This document shows positions 52,940 through 61,308 of a stretch of DNA of 64,000 nucleotides, one piece after another. A model generated the notes under the pieces. That model was not told where the DNA came from and ran no database searches. It saw nothing but the letters and a program-made list of their open reading frames with translations. Source of the stretch: an uncultured Eubacteriales bacterium (GTDB taxonomy: Bacteria; Bacillota; Clostridia; Christensenellales; Aristaeellaceae). Both the position numbers and the translations under genes were made by a program. The DNA is taken from contig CADAQF010000005.1 in the NCBI GenBank assembly GCA_902790015.1, positions 24,738-88,737 of the forward strand. The letters are read 5' to 3'. Numbering within the stretch: the stretch's first letter is position 1; each line of letters opens with the position of its first letter.

Positions 52940-53296
52940 TTATCCCTTTCTCATCGCTTGGAACGCCTCAAAAGAAGCTTCGCTCATTTCCCAGCTGAAG
53001 GAAATGGCGTCCCGCAGGGCTTGAGACGGCTCCACGCCGGCATCCGTAAGCAGCTGCCGGAAAAAAGAGACGCGTTCTCCAAGCTGATCGCAACGGTTTT
53101 TGCCCATCGCTGTAAAGAGCAGATTGCCGTCAGGCTCTACATCGATCAGGCCCTGATCCCGCAGCTGCCGGATGACGACGCTGACGGACGCCTTTGAGAC
53201 GCCGAGGCAGTGCGCCACGTCCACTGCCCGGACGCACAGATATTTTTCCTTTAACATCCCAATGGCGTACAAGTATCGATCGAATGTTTTGCTCAT
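52940..53296 (-). CDS. DtxR/MntR-family-like transcriptional regulator
   Basis: 118 residues. Winged helix typical of the family: DRYLYAIGMLKEKYLCVRAV, VSKASVSVVIRQLRDQGLID, then LLFTAMGKNRCDQLGERV. In the dimer/metal domain the canonical ACRxEH stretch (Cys, Glu and His ligands) is replaced by AISFSW, so the main metal site seems lost. The SH3 third domain is also missing. It overlaps the AraC gene by 4 bases; both lie next to TTAG-N6-CTAA sites, a DtxR-like palindrome. Confidence 0.78.
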   Translation of the reverse strand: MSKTFDRYLYAIGMLKEKYLCVRAVDVAHCLGVSKASVSVVIRQLRDQGLIDVEPDGNLLFTAMGKNRCDQLGERVSFFRQLLTDAGVEPSQALRDAISFSWEMSEASFEAFQAMRKG

Positions 53297-53661
53297 GGAT
53301 CTGACCTTTCCTCATCATCCGGTTTATGCTTTGTTCTGTATTCGCTGGGGGTGCAGCCCTCCGTTTTCCGAAAGATATGCGAAAAATGCGCGGAAGACAC
53401 AAAGCCTACCGTTTCTCCGACCTGGGAAATACTCAGCTGCGTTGTCAGCAGCAGCTCCTTCGCTTTTTGACAGCGGATCATGTGATGATAGCTCAGCGGC
53501 GTCATGCCCGTTTGCTGCCTGAAGCTGCGCAGCAGGTAGCTGCCGTTGACGAACAACGCCTTCGCCATTTCATCCAGAGAAAACTTTTCGGCACTGTGCT
53601 CTTCCATATAGGCCTTGGCTGCTTCTGACAGTCTCTTCCCGCTGGATGACCTTGCATTCAA
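53293..53661 (-). CDS. AraC-family helix-turn-helix regulator (DNA-binding domain only)
   Basis: 122 residues carrying two helix-turn-helix motifs: FSLDEMAKALFVNGSYLLRS and ISQVGETVGFVSSAHFSHIF followed by GCTPSEYR. No ligand domain, as in short AraC regulators. It is the first gene of the regulator pair facing the iron locus, and operators B and C lie just upstream. Confidence 0.92.
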   Translation of the reverse strand: MNARSSSGKRLSEAAKAYMEEHSAEKFSLDEMAKALFVNGSYLLRSFRQQTGMTPLSYHHMIRCQKAKELLLTTQLSISQVGETVGFVSSAHFSHIFRKTEGCTPSEYRTKHKPDDEERSDP

Positions 53662-53698
53662 CGCCGGTTTCCTCCTTTCCTTATCAGGAAATCACCGA

Positions 53699-53737
53699 TT
53701 AGAGTAATCTAACCAGATACATATTAGCATAAACTAA
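53699..53737. promoter_or_regulatory. TTAG-N6-CTAA operators B and C
   Basis: TTAG-AGTAAT-CTAA at 53699-53712 and TTAG-CATAAA-CTAA at 53724-53737, 25 bases apart, close upstream of the AraC gene. A weaker match (CAAA instead of CTAA) is at 53780-53793. Confidence 0.65.
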
Positions 53738-53848
53738 CTGATTTGCAACCCATTTTTCAAAAAGGTCAATATCAAACAATTAGTATCATCAAACTTGTCA
53801 ATATCAGGATAGAAGATCCGGTGATCGCTGTGCTATCATATCAAAGGG

Positions 53849-53862
53849 TTAGTTACAACTAA
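53849..53862. promoter_or_regulatory. TTAG-N6-CTAA operator D
   Basis: TTAG-TTACAA-CTAA, extended to the 16-base palindrome GTTAGTT-AC-AACTAAC, about 50 bases upstream of the FTR1 start. Its place fits repression of the iron locus. Confidence 0.7.
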
Positions 53863-53910
53863 CGTCAAGCCGTGCGCATTGATGCCCCGGCAATGAAAGG
53901 AAGACCCGGT

Positions 53911-55615
53911 ATGATCATCAAAAAAATCAGCCTGATGCTGTTGTGCGGGCTGATGCTTCTGTCCCTGGCGCTGCCCGGGGACGTGCATGCGGAGGAAGCC
54001 GCCTCCACCCGCTGGGCAGACGCCGCGGATGAAATTGACAAATATCTGGACGCGGCCTTTGAAAGCTATCTGGACGGCGACGCAAAAGCTGCCTACGACA
54101 ACGTGAGCAATGCCTATTTCAGGGTGTATGAAACCACGGGCTTTGAGCGCCAGACCATGAGCTATGTTTCCGGCAACCGGAAAAACGCGGTGGAAATGCA
54201 GTTCTCCGCCTGCAAGGCTGCCGTCAAAAAGGAAAATACGGACCAGGAAACCATCGTGTCCGTCCGCAGCGCCCTGCAGAAGCTTAAATCCATGATCCGG
54301 GAGGACGGCAACAAGCTGGCCGCGCTCCAAAGCGGCGTACAGAGCGAAACGAAGTTTTACAGGCGGGGTGAACTGGTATCCGCTGACCCTTACCCGGAAT
54401 ACTCCGCCGATCCCAACGAGGCGCAGAAGTATGCCAGCTGGTATGATGCGGCGACGCTGGTGAAGGAGCTGCTGGATACCGCATACATGGGCTATCTGGA
54501 CAAGGACTTTGAAGCCGCCCTGGATAACCTGAACACCGCTTTCTACTCCGTATATGAGGAATCCGGCCTGAGCCATCGGATCTATACGGACCTGAGCCTG
54601 AAGGACCGGCAGAAGATGGATGGCTACTTCAGCGATCTGCGCGCGCTGATCGCCTCCGGGACCGCGAAGTACCAGAAGAACAAATACCGCACCACCACGG
54701 ACGGAGCCAAGAACCTGATCCTCAAGGAGGCCAAGGCTCTGGATACGCAGGCGGCGGAAGTCAAAGCTGCTTTGGCTGCGGAAACGGGTGAGGCGGCGGC
54801 TGAAGCGGAAACGGCTGTCACACAGAGCGATCCCCGGCTGCTCACATTCCTGGGCGCCTTCGGCATCATCGTCCGGGAGGGCCTGGAGGCCATCCTGGTG
54901 ATCGCCGCCATCATTGCCTACCTGGTCAAAAGCGGCAACGGAAAGAGTCTGAAAAACGTGTACATAGGCGCCGCCGCCGGCGTGATTGCCAGCTTTATAG
55001 CCGCCGCCGTGCTGGCATGGGCGAAGCAGGCCTTTGTCGGCGCGGGCATGGCCCAGGAGATCATCGAGGGTGTCACGGCGCTGATTGCGGTGTGCGTGCT
55101 GTTCTACGTGAGCAACTGGTAAGGTGCAGTCCTCTGTGGAACAGGGCAGCGCCTTCACGCTCGCCTTCACCGCGTTCCTGTCCGTATTCCGCGAGGGCGC
55201 GGAAGTGGTGCTGTTCTATCAGCCTATGCTGTCGGAGGGCAACCCCGGCATGGTGTGGGCAGGGTTCGGCGTTGGCTGCGTGCTGCTGGTGTTCGTATAC
55301 CTGGCCATCACCAGGCTGTCCATTAAGCTGCCAATCAAGGTGTTCTTCACCGCCACGTCCATCCTGATGGCCGTCATGTGCGTTTCCTTCCTGGGAAGCG
55401 GCATCAAGGAGCTGGCGGAGGGCAATGTCTTTGACCTGGCCCTTCGCGTGCCTGGCGTGCCTGAAAACGACGTGATCCAGATCTTTGGCATCTATCCCTG
55501 GCTGGAGACCCTGCTGCCGCAGCTGATCCTGGCGATCATCCTGCTGGTCACCTTCCTGATCGCTCACTATCGGGGCAAGATGGATGCCCTGAAAGCGCAG
55601 CTTGCCAAACAGTGA
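53911..55615 (+). pseudogene. FTR1-family high-affinity iron permease, interrupted by a frameshift/deletion
   Basis: First part (53911-55122): signal peptide, two repeated helical extracytoplasmic domains (YLDAAFESYLDGDAKAAYDN and LLDTAYMGYLDKDFEAALDN), then the first iron motif REGLEAIL. It ends at TAA after FYVSNW. The second part continues in another frame (GKVQSSVEQGSAFTLAFTAF, with the second motif REGAEVVLFY) to 55615. FTR1 proteins have about 15 residues between these two points, so a small out-of-frame deletion at about 55118 splits the permease; GG on both sides could be microhomology. Both REXXE motifs are intact, so the damage may be recent or a sequence error. ATG 53911 has AAAGGA upstream. 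Confidence 0.88.
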
Positions 55616-55688
55616 TACCCCCGCGGCACCGCCCCGCGCAGTCCGCGACGGATATACAACCAAATCAATCTTTGAGGAGGATTTCACG

Positions 55689-56240
55689 ATGAAAAAGTTT
55701 CTTGCCCTGCTGCTGGCCGCTATGATGCTGATGAGCATGTCCGCCCTCGGCCTTGCCGAAGAGGAAGCGGGCTTCGATGAATATGAACTGGGTGTGGAAG
55801 GCGAACAGGAAGTCGGCTTCATGACCATGGCGATGGTTTACTTCCAGCCCGTGGACATGGCCCCCGCAGAGAACGCCACTCCCAAGGAAGGTTCCGACCT
55901 GCACATCGAAGTGGACCTGACCGCCAACGAGAACCCCTATGGCTTCCCCGTGGACGGCTGGGTGCCCTACCTGAGCATTGATTTCGTCATCAAGGATCTG
56001 GAAGGCAAGGAAGTGTACTCCGGCTCCATGATGCCCATGGCTGCCAGCGACGGCCCCCATTACGGCAACAACATTCCCCTGCCCGAGGGCGAGTACACCG
56101 TGACGCTGTACATCAAGAGCCCTGCCGAGAACGGCTATCTGCTGCATGTGGACGCCGAGACCGGTGTGGAAGCCGATGAATTCTGGACCGAGCCTCTGGA
56201 AGCGACCTGGACCGGCTGGAAGTTCGTCAAGGAATGGTAA
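55689..56240 (+). CDS. P19/Tpd-type periplasmic-like iron-binding protein
   Basis: 183 residues with signal peptide (about 1-23). Fe2+ transport protein family (pfam10634): MAMVYFQPVDMAPAENATPK, DLHIEVDLTANENPYGFPVD, WVPYLSIDFVIKD, SGSMMPMAASDGPHYGNNIP. The Met and His residues known to bind Cu/Fe in P19 are present. It would sit on the outer side of the membrane and hand iron to FTR1. GAGGAGG eight bases before the ATG at 55689. Confidence 0.92.
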   Translation: MKKFLALLLAAMMLMSMSALGLAEEEAGFDEYELGVEGEQEVGFMTMAMVYFQPVDMAPAENATPKEGSDLHIEVDLTANENPYGFPVDGWVPYLSIDFVIKDLEGKEVYSGSMMPMAASDGPHYGNNIPLPEGEYTVTLYIKSPAENGYLLHVDAETGVEADEFWTEPLEATWTGWKFVKEW

Positions 56241-56269
56241 GCTGATCCAAGGCCCTGATCCTGTCCGGA

Positions 56270-56306
56270 TGCTGGCGCATCCTCCGCGGGGGAGGATGCG
56301 CCGGCA
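56270..56306 (+). promoter_or_regulatory. Intercistronic stem-loop after the P19 gene
   Basis: 16-bp stem (56270-56285 with 56291-56306, one G-U) with a 5-base loop and no T-run. More likely an mRNA-stabilising hairpin that raises P19 dosage than a terminator. Confidence 0.55.
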
Positions 56307-56347
56307 TTTCGCACGTTTATACACATCGCTGTTTCGGAGGTTTTGTC

Positions 56348-57643
56348 TTGTTCAAATATCTCTGGATGGTAACGCAGGACCTGTTCCTGACCGTTACCCT
56401 GACCGCCCTCATGCACGTGATGCTGTCCCGGCTGCTTGGCAAAAAGGGACTGATGCTTCACGGGATCGCTTTAGGCGCGGGTGTTTTGGCCTCCATCGCC
56501 CTGGCGGCCGTGAAATTCAACACCAGACTCATTATTTCCAGTCATTGGAACCATTATATTTACGCGGTCATCCTGACGCTCACCGCGCTCGTCCTGCTGT
56601 TTACCCTCCTGTTTGGCCGGAAGGAAAACGGACGCGCCAAAACGGGCGGCATGCTGCTGGGTGCCGCGGGTTCGCTCCTGTCAGCCACGCTGATTTTCTA
56701 TTCTCTGCCCGGGGTGCTGCTGTATCCCTTCAGCTTCAACACCATGGGTCAGGGTTATTTATCCTCGTATTACGCGGTGCGCATGGCCGGATGGCTGGGC
56801 GCGCTGATATTGCTGTTCGTCTATTCGCGCCTGCTTTCCCGCTGTGCGCTGTACATAAAGCCTTTCGGCCTCGTGCCCCTCATTCTGAACGCGGGGCTGC
56901 TGTCTTTTGCCGTTTATTGCTTCGGCCGTTTCTTTGTGCCCTGGGTAAACCGGGCCACATGGCAGGGCTGGCCCGTGAAATACACCGACGCGGCCTACGG
57001 CTGGATCGGCAGATGGATGATGTTCACCGCCAATCATGCGATGCTCTTTATCTGGATCATGGCGGGCATCGCCGCTGTGCTGGCGATTCTCCTGTTCCGC
57101 CAGGGCATGGCCATCAAAGAGCCCTACGATAATCCCGCCCAGCTGCGCAAGCTGAAAGCCCGGAACCGGCACTGGCGGCGGGTGGCTGTGGGCGTGCTGC
57201 TGTGCGTCGCCCTGGCCGTGGTGATCCTGACCGCGGTGAAAGCGAACGACACCAAACAGGTGGAGCTCTCCGCGCCGGAAGCCTATACCGTGGATCAGGA
57301 AGCGGGTGTGATCCTGGTGCCGATGGAGAACGTGAGCGACGGGCATCTGCACCGCTTTGAATACAAAACGGATAAGAATATTTCCGTCCGGTGGATCGTG
57401 GTCAAGAAGCCCAATTCCGCATCCTTCGGCGTCGGGCTCGACGCCTGCGAGGTATGCGGCAACGCGGGATACTTTGAGCGCAGCGGACAGATCATCTGCA
57501 AGCGCTGCGACGTGGTGATGAACATCAACACCATCGGCTTCAAGGGCGGCTGCAATCCCATCCCCCTGTCTTACGAGGTGAAGGACGGACAGCTCGTATT
57601 CAGCCTGAGCGACATCATCGCGGGCGAAAAGGAATTCAGATAA
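56348..57643 (+). CDS. DUF2318 polytopic membrane protein of P19 iron loci
   Basis: 431 residues, TTG start seven bases after GGAGG. About eight transmembrane helices (1-310), then an extracytoplasmic DUF2318 domain: ISVRWIVVKKPNSASFGVGL, DACEVCGNAGYFERSGQIIC, KRCDVVMNINTIGFKGGC. CXXC pairs are C367/C370 and C384/C387. In Campylobacter-type P19 loci the orthologue sits in the same place; a redox or metallocentre role is proposed from the CXXC pairs. Confidence 0.9.
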   Translation: MFKYLWMVTQDLFLTVTLTALMHVMLSRLLGKKGLMLHGIALGAGVLASIALAAVKFNTRLIISSHWNHYIYAVILTLTALVLLFTLLFGRKENGRAKTGGMLLGAAGSLLSATLIFYSLPGVLLYPFSFNTMGQGYLSSYYAVRMAGWLGALILLFVYSRLLSRCALYIKPFGLVPLILNAGLLSFAVYCFGRFFVPWVNRATWQGWPVKYTDAAYGWIGRWMMFTANHAMLFIWIMAGIAAVLAILLFRQGMAIKEPYDNPAQLRKLKARNRHWRRVAVGVLLCVALAVVILTAVKANDTKQVELSAPEAYTVDQEAGVILVPMENVSDGHLHRFEYKTDKNISVRWIVVKKPNSASFGVGLDACEVCGNAGYFERSGQIICKRCDVVMNINTIGFKGGCNPIPLSYEVKDGQLVFSLSDIIAGEKEFR

Positions 57644-57689
57644 GCAGGGTTCGGGACCATCGATAAAGGCAAAAGAGCATTTTCCTTAT

Positions 57690-57751
57690 GGCTTTCTCGG
57701 AAGGGGGTCTGGGGGAAACCGCTCTTTGGCCTCCAAAGAGCGGTTTCCCCC
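57690..57751. repeat. Hairpin repeat of the second family, copy 1
   Basis: Perfect 19-bp stem: GGGGGAAACCGCTCTTTGG (57711-57729), loop CCT, complement 57733-57751; preceded by GGCTTTCTCGGAAGGGGGTCT. It ends two bases before the ribosome site of the next gene. Its inverted partner is at 59078-59139. Confidence 0.9.
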
Positions 57752-57765
57752 GGAAAGGAACAGAT

Positions 57766-59061
57766 ATGTTGTTTCGCATGATTCGCGGCGTGCTTTTCCA
57801 TCAGAAGGGCAAAATGCTGCTGATCGCGCTGACCATCGCCCTGGGCGCGTCCCTGGCTACGGGGATGCTCAACGTGGTGATGGGCGTGGAGGAAAAAGTC
57901 AATAAGGAACTGAAAAACTACGGGGCCAACATCACCGTGAAGCCCAAGGATTCCTCCCTTCTCTCCGATATCTACGATGTGGGTGAGGGAGAGGAACTGA
58001 ACGCGGCCTGGCTTCGGGAGGATGAACTGGGCAAGCTCAAAACCATCTTCTGGGCCTTCAATATTGTGGACTTTACACCCTTTCTCAACACGCAGGTGAC
58101 GCTTCCCGACGGCAGCACGGCCCAAATGACAGGCACCTGGTTCAATCACCACCTGGACCTGCCCACCGGTGAAAGCCTGGACGCGGGCGTGGTGGGCATG
58201 CGCTCCTGGTGGGATGTGACCGAAGGCCGCTGGCTGGATGAAAAGGATGAAAACGCGGCCTCTGAAATCATGGCCGGCGCGCAGCTTTCGCAGAAAATGG
58301 GCTGGCACGCAGGAGATACGGTTCATCTCACTGCATCCCATGGAGAAAAAGATGTAACTATCGCGGGTATCTATGACGCGGGCGGCGATGAGGACGAACA
58401 GCTTTTCGGCATCCTTGATCTGGTGCAGGCGCTGACTGACCGGGAAGGCAAGGTGGCCTCCATTGAGGTCTCCGCCCTCACCACACCGGACAATGAGCTG
58501 GCCCGCCGGGCGGCCCGCAATCCCGCCGCGCTTTCCTCCCGGGATTATGAAACCTGGTACTGCACGGCCTACGTCAGCGCCATCTGCTATCAGATCCAGG
58601 AGGTCATCACCGGCTCGGTCGCCAGCGCCGTGCGCAAGGTGGCCGAAAGCGAGGGGACCATACTGGACAAGACCAAACTGCTGATGATCCTGATCACCGC
58701 GCTGAGTCTTATCGGCTCGGCCCTGGGCATATCCAACCTGGTCACCGCCTCCGTGATGGAGCGCAGCCAGGAGATCGGCCTGCTCAAGGCGATCGGCGCG
58801 CGGGACCATTCCATCACCGGCGTGGTGATGACGGAGATCCTGATCACCGCCCTGGCGGGCTTCGGGCTGGGATATTTCATGGGCTTCGGCTTTGCCCAGC
58901 TGATCGCGCACAGCGTCTTCGGATCAGCCATCGACATGAACCCGAAGGTGGCACCCATCGTAGCCGGTCTGATCGCGCTGGTCACCATGGCCGGAAGCCT
59001 CCCCGCCATCCGTCAGATTCTGCGGCTGCGGCCCGCGGAAGTGCTGCACGGCGGGCATTGA
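57766..59061 (+). CDS. MacB/FtsX-like ABC permease of the iron locus
   Basis: 431 residues from the ATG at 57766 (AAAGGAA upstream). One helix near the N-terminus (MLLIALTIALGASLATGM), a 250-residue extracytoplasmic domain, then three C-terminal helices around SQEIGLLKAIGARDHSITGV, the FtsX coupling motif. Corresponds by order to the first permease of P19 loci. It is bracketed by inverted hairpin repeats. Confidence 0.88.
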   Translation: MLFRMIRGVLFHQKGKMLLIALTIALGASLATGMLNVVMGVEEKVNKELKNYGANITVKPKDSSLLSDIYDVGEGEELNAAWLREDELGKLKTIFWAFNIVDFTPFLNTQVTLPDGSTAQMTGTWFNHHLDLPTGESLDAGVVGMRSWWDVTEGRWLDEKDENAASEIMAGAQLSQKMGWHAGDTVHLTASHGEKDVTIAGIYDAGGDEDEQLFGILDLVQALTDREGKVASIEVSALTTPDNELARRAARNPAALSSRDYETWYCTAYVSAICYQIQEVITGSVASAVRKVAESEGTILDKTKLLMILITALSLIGSALGISNLVTASVMERSQEIGLLKAIGARDHSITGVVMTEILITALAGFGLGYFMGFGFAQLIAHSVFGSAIDMNPKVAPIVAGLIALVTMAGSLPAIRQILRLRPAEVLHGGH

Positions 59062-59077
59062 GAGAACGGAGTTTTCT

Positions 59078-59139
59078 GGGGGAAACCGTTCTTTGGAGGC
59101 CAAAGAACGGTTTCCCCCAGACCCCCTTCCAAGAAAGCC
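59078..59139. repeat. Hairpin repeat of the second family, copy 2 (inverted)
   Basis: GGGGGAAACCGTTCTTTGG (59078-59096), loop AGG, complement 59100-59118, then AGACCCCCTTCCAAGAAAGC. It is copy 1 in inverse orientation; the stem differs by a paired change (C-G to T-A). Confidence 0.9.
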
Positions 59140-59156
59140 AAAATGGAGGGTAATGT

Positions 59157-60617
59157 ATGACCAAAAGACGAATGTTTCTGCGCATGATCACGGCGTCGCT
59201 GCTTAGGCGGCGCTCACGGATGCTGATCGCGCTTTTGTCCATCGGTATCGGAGCGACGATTCTGGCTGGCCTTGTGACTATCTATGTGGATGTTCCCCGG
59301 CAGATGGGCGCGCAGTTCCGTTCCTACGGCGCGAATATGCTGCTGCTGCCCAAGGACGGGGAAACCCTGAACAGCGAAAGCCTTGCGGACGCGCTGCAGG
59401 CGATCCCGGAGGATGAACTGGTAGGCGCCGCCCCCTACCGCTATGTACGGCTGGATATGACCACCCGCCAGCAGTCCTTCACCGCCGCCGGGACCGATTT
59501 TGAGCAAATTACGAAGACAAGCCCCTATTTCAGCGTGGAAGGCGCTTACCCCGTTAAAACGCGGGAGATCCTGGTGGGAAAGGAAATCGCGGAAGTCATC
59601 GGCGTAAAAGCAGGCTCCAGCATGGAACTGACCTGGCAGCCCACAAGCAGTTCCAGCGACAAGACCCCGGAAGAAAGCCGCGTGCCCGGCGCGTCGCTGT
59701 CCGGCCAGGCGGAGGGGTTCGGCGGCGGGATCGTCTATGTAACGGCAGCCCTGGACGATCAGGCCCATATCGCTTCCCTGTCCGTGGATTCTTCCACCCA
59801 GACCCCGGAATACGGCGGACGTATCCCGGAGGATGAAGCGTTTCTGAACCAGTTTATCGGCAAGTCCCTGCCGCTGGCCCTGGGAGACAGTGTGGATGCG
59901 CTCACTGGGGCGACCGTGACCTCCTCTGCCGTTGTAGAAGCCCTGAACAAGGCGACAGAAACAGCGGTTTCCGCTCGCCCCAGGACGCTGAACTTTCAGG
60001 TGACCGGCATCCTGACCACCGGCGGCGAGGAAGAAGGGTATGTGTTCATGTCTCTTGAGGACCTCAAAACCATGACCGGCTCCGAACAGGTGGACATTGC
60101 GGAACTGTCCGTCTCCGCAAACGCCGAACAACTGGAAACTTATGTGAATGCCATCACGGAAAACAGCGGCAGTGTCCGGGCGCGGCTGGTGAAGCGGGTG
60201 GCCCGTTCCGAAGCATCGGTGCTTGAAAAGCTGACGGCGCTGGTATTCCTGGTGACGCTGGTGGTGCTGCTCCTGACCATGATCTGCGTCAGCACGACGA
60301 TGATGGCTGTCGTATCCGAGCGGCGCAGGGAAATCGGCCTGCGCAAAGCCCTTGGCGCGTCAGACAGTTCCATCCGCGCGGAGTTTTTAGGCGAAGGCCT
60401 GTTCCTGGGGCTGTTGGGCGGCGTGATGGGGGCCGTCCTGGGCTTTGCGTTTGCGCAGGTGGTCAGCGTCCATGTGTTTGGCTCTTCCATCACCTTCCAG
60501 CCCCTGCTGCTGCCCGCTGCCATCATCGTTTCCATGGCGATCGCGGCGGCATCGTGCCTGCTGCCCATCAAACGCGCCGTAGCCATCGATCCCGCACTGG
60601 TATTGAAAGGAGAATAA
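59157..60617 (+). CDS. FtsX-like ABC permease with an inserted FMN-binding domain
   Basis: 486 residues. N-terminal helix (MLIALLSIGIGATILAGLVT), then a MacB-like extracytoplasmic domain interrupted at about residues 185-270 by a segment with the FMN_bind layout (GGGIVYVTAALDDQAHIASL, EDEAFLNQFIGKSLPLALGD) and the flavinylation motif DALTGATVTS; T253 is the expected FMN-linked residue. The MacB-like domain resumes at TLNFQVTGILTTGG, followed by three helices with RRREIGLRKALGASDSSIRA. Family facts: ApbE attaches FMN to such Thr outside the membrane; NqrC/RnfG are examples. A flavinylated ABC permease in an iron locus suggests iron reduction coupled to transport; that is inference. Confidence 0.9.
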   Translation: MTKRRMFLRMITASLLRRRSRMLIALLSIGIGATILAGLVTIYVDVPRQMGAQFRSYGANMLLLPKDGETLNSESLADALQAIPEDELVGAAPYRYVRLDMTTRQQSFTAAGTDFEQITKTSPYFSVEGAYPVKTREILVGKEIAEVIGVKAGSSMELTWQPTSSSSDKTPEESRVPGASLSGQAEGFGGGIVYVTAALDDQAHIASLSVDSSTQTPEYGGRIPEDEAFLNQFIGKSLPLALGDSVDALTGATVTSSAVVEALNKATETAVSARPRTLNFQVTGILTTGGEEEGYVFMSLEDLKTMTGSEQVDIAELSVSANAEQLETYVNAITENSGSVRARLVKRVARSEASVLEKLTALVFLVTLVVLLLTMICVSTTMMAVVSERRREIGLRKALGASDSSIRAEFLGEGLFLGLLGGVMGAVLGFAFAQVVSVHVFGSSITFQPLLLPAAIIVSMAIAAASCLLPIKRAVAIDPALVLKGE

Positions 60618-60621
60618 CGCC

Positions 60622-61296
60622 ATGAGCTTGTTGGAACTGAAAAACGTATCAAAGATATACGGTGAATTAAAGGCGCTGGATAACGTAAGCCTCCACGTGG
60701 ATCAGGGCGAATGGGTGGCGATCATGGGGCCTTCCGGCAGCGGAAAGAGCACCATGATGAATATCATCGGCTGCATGGATAAGCCCACAAAAGGCGAAGT
60801 GCTGCTGGACGGCGTGGATATTTCCAGGGAAAGCAGCAAGCGTTTGACCGACATCCGCCGGGACAAGATCGGCCTGATCTTTCAGCAGTTTCATATGGTC
60901 AATTACCTGACCGCTGTGGAAAACGTCATGGTGTCCCAATACTATCATTCCATGCCCGACGAAAAGGAGGCCCTGGAAGCCCTGGGCCGCGTGGGCCTCA
61001 GGGAGCGCGCCCGGCATTTGCCCAGCCAGCTTTCCGGCGGCGAGCAGCAGCGCGTATGCGTGGCCCGGGCGCTGATCAACCATCCCGAACTGATCCTGGC
61101 CGATGAGCCCACCGGCAACCTGGACGAGGCCAATGAAAACATTGTGCTGGATCTGTTTGCCCAGCTGCATAAAGAGGGAACGACTTTGATCGTTGTGACC
61201 CACGATCCCGAGGTGGCCGAGGCCGCCCAGCGCACCATCGTGCTGGAGCATGGCAAGGTGGCGCGGGAAGTCATCAACGAAAACTTCGGAAAGTAA
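60622..61296 (+). CDS. ABC transporter ATP-binding protein of the iron locus
   Basis: 224 residues. Walker A GPSGSGKS, Q-loop IFQQFHMVNYLTAVEN, signature LSGGEQQRVCVARAL, Walker B LILADEPTGNLD, switch VTHDPEV. It directly follows the flavin-permease gene and is expected to pair with both upstream permeases. Confidence 0.95.
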   Translation: MSLLELKNVSKIYGELKALDNVSLHVDQGEWVAIMGPSGSGKSTMMNIIGCMDKPTKGEVLLDGVDISRESSKRLTDIRRDKIGLIFQQFHMVNYLTAVENVMVSQYYHSMPDEKEALEALGRVGLRERARHLPSQLSGGEQQRVCVARALINHPELILADEPTGNLDEANENIVLDLFAQLHKEGTTLIVVTHDPEVAEAAQRTIVLEHGKVAREVINENFGK

Positions 61297-61308
61297 CGGG
61301 TATATCCT

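Noticed and set aside
57690..57751. Rho-independent terminator after the DUF2318 gene
   Set aside because: The stem is strong but is followed by GGAAAGGAA, not T; the inverted twin copy shows it is a repeat element.
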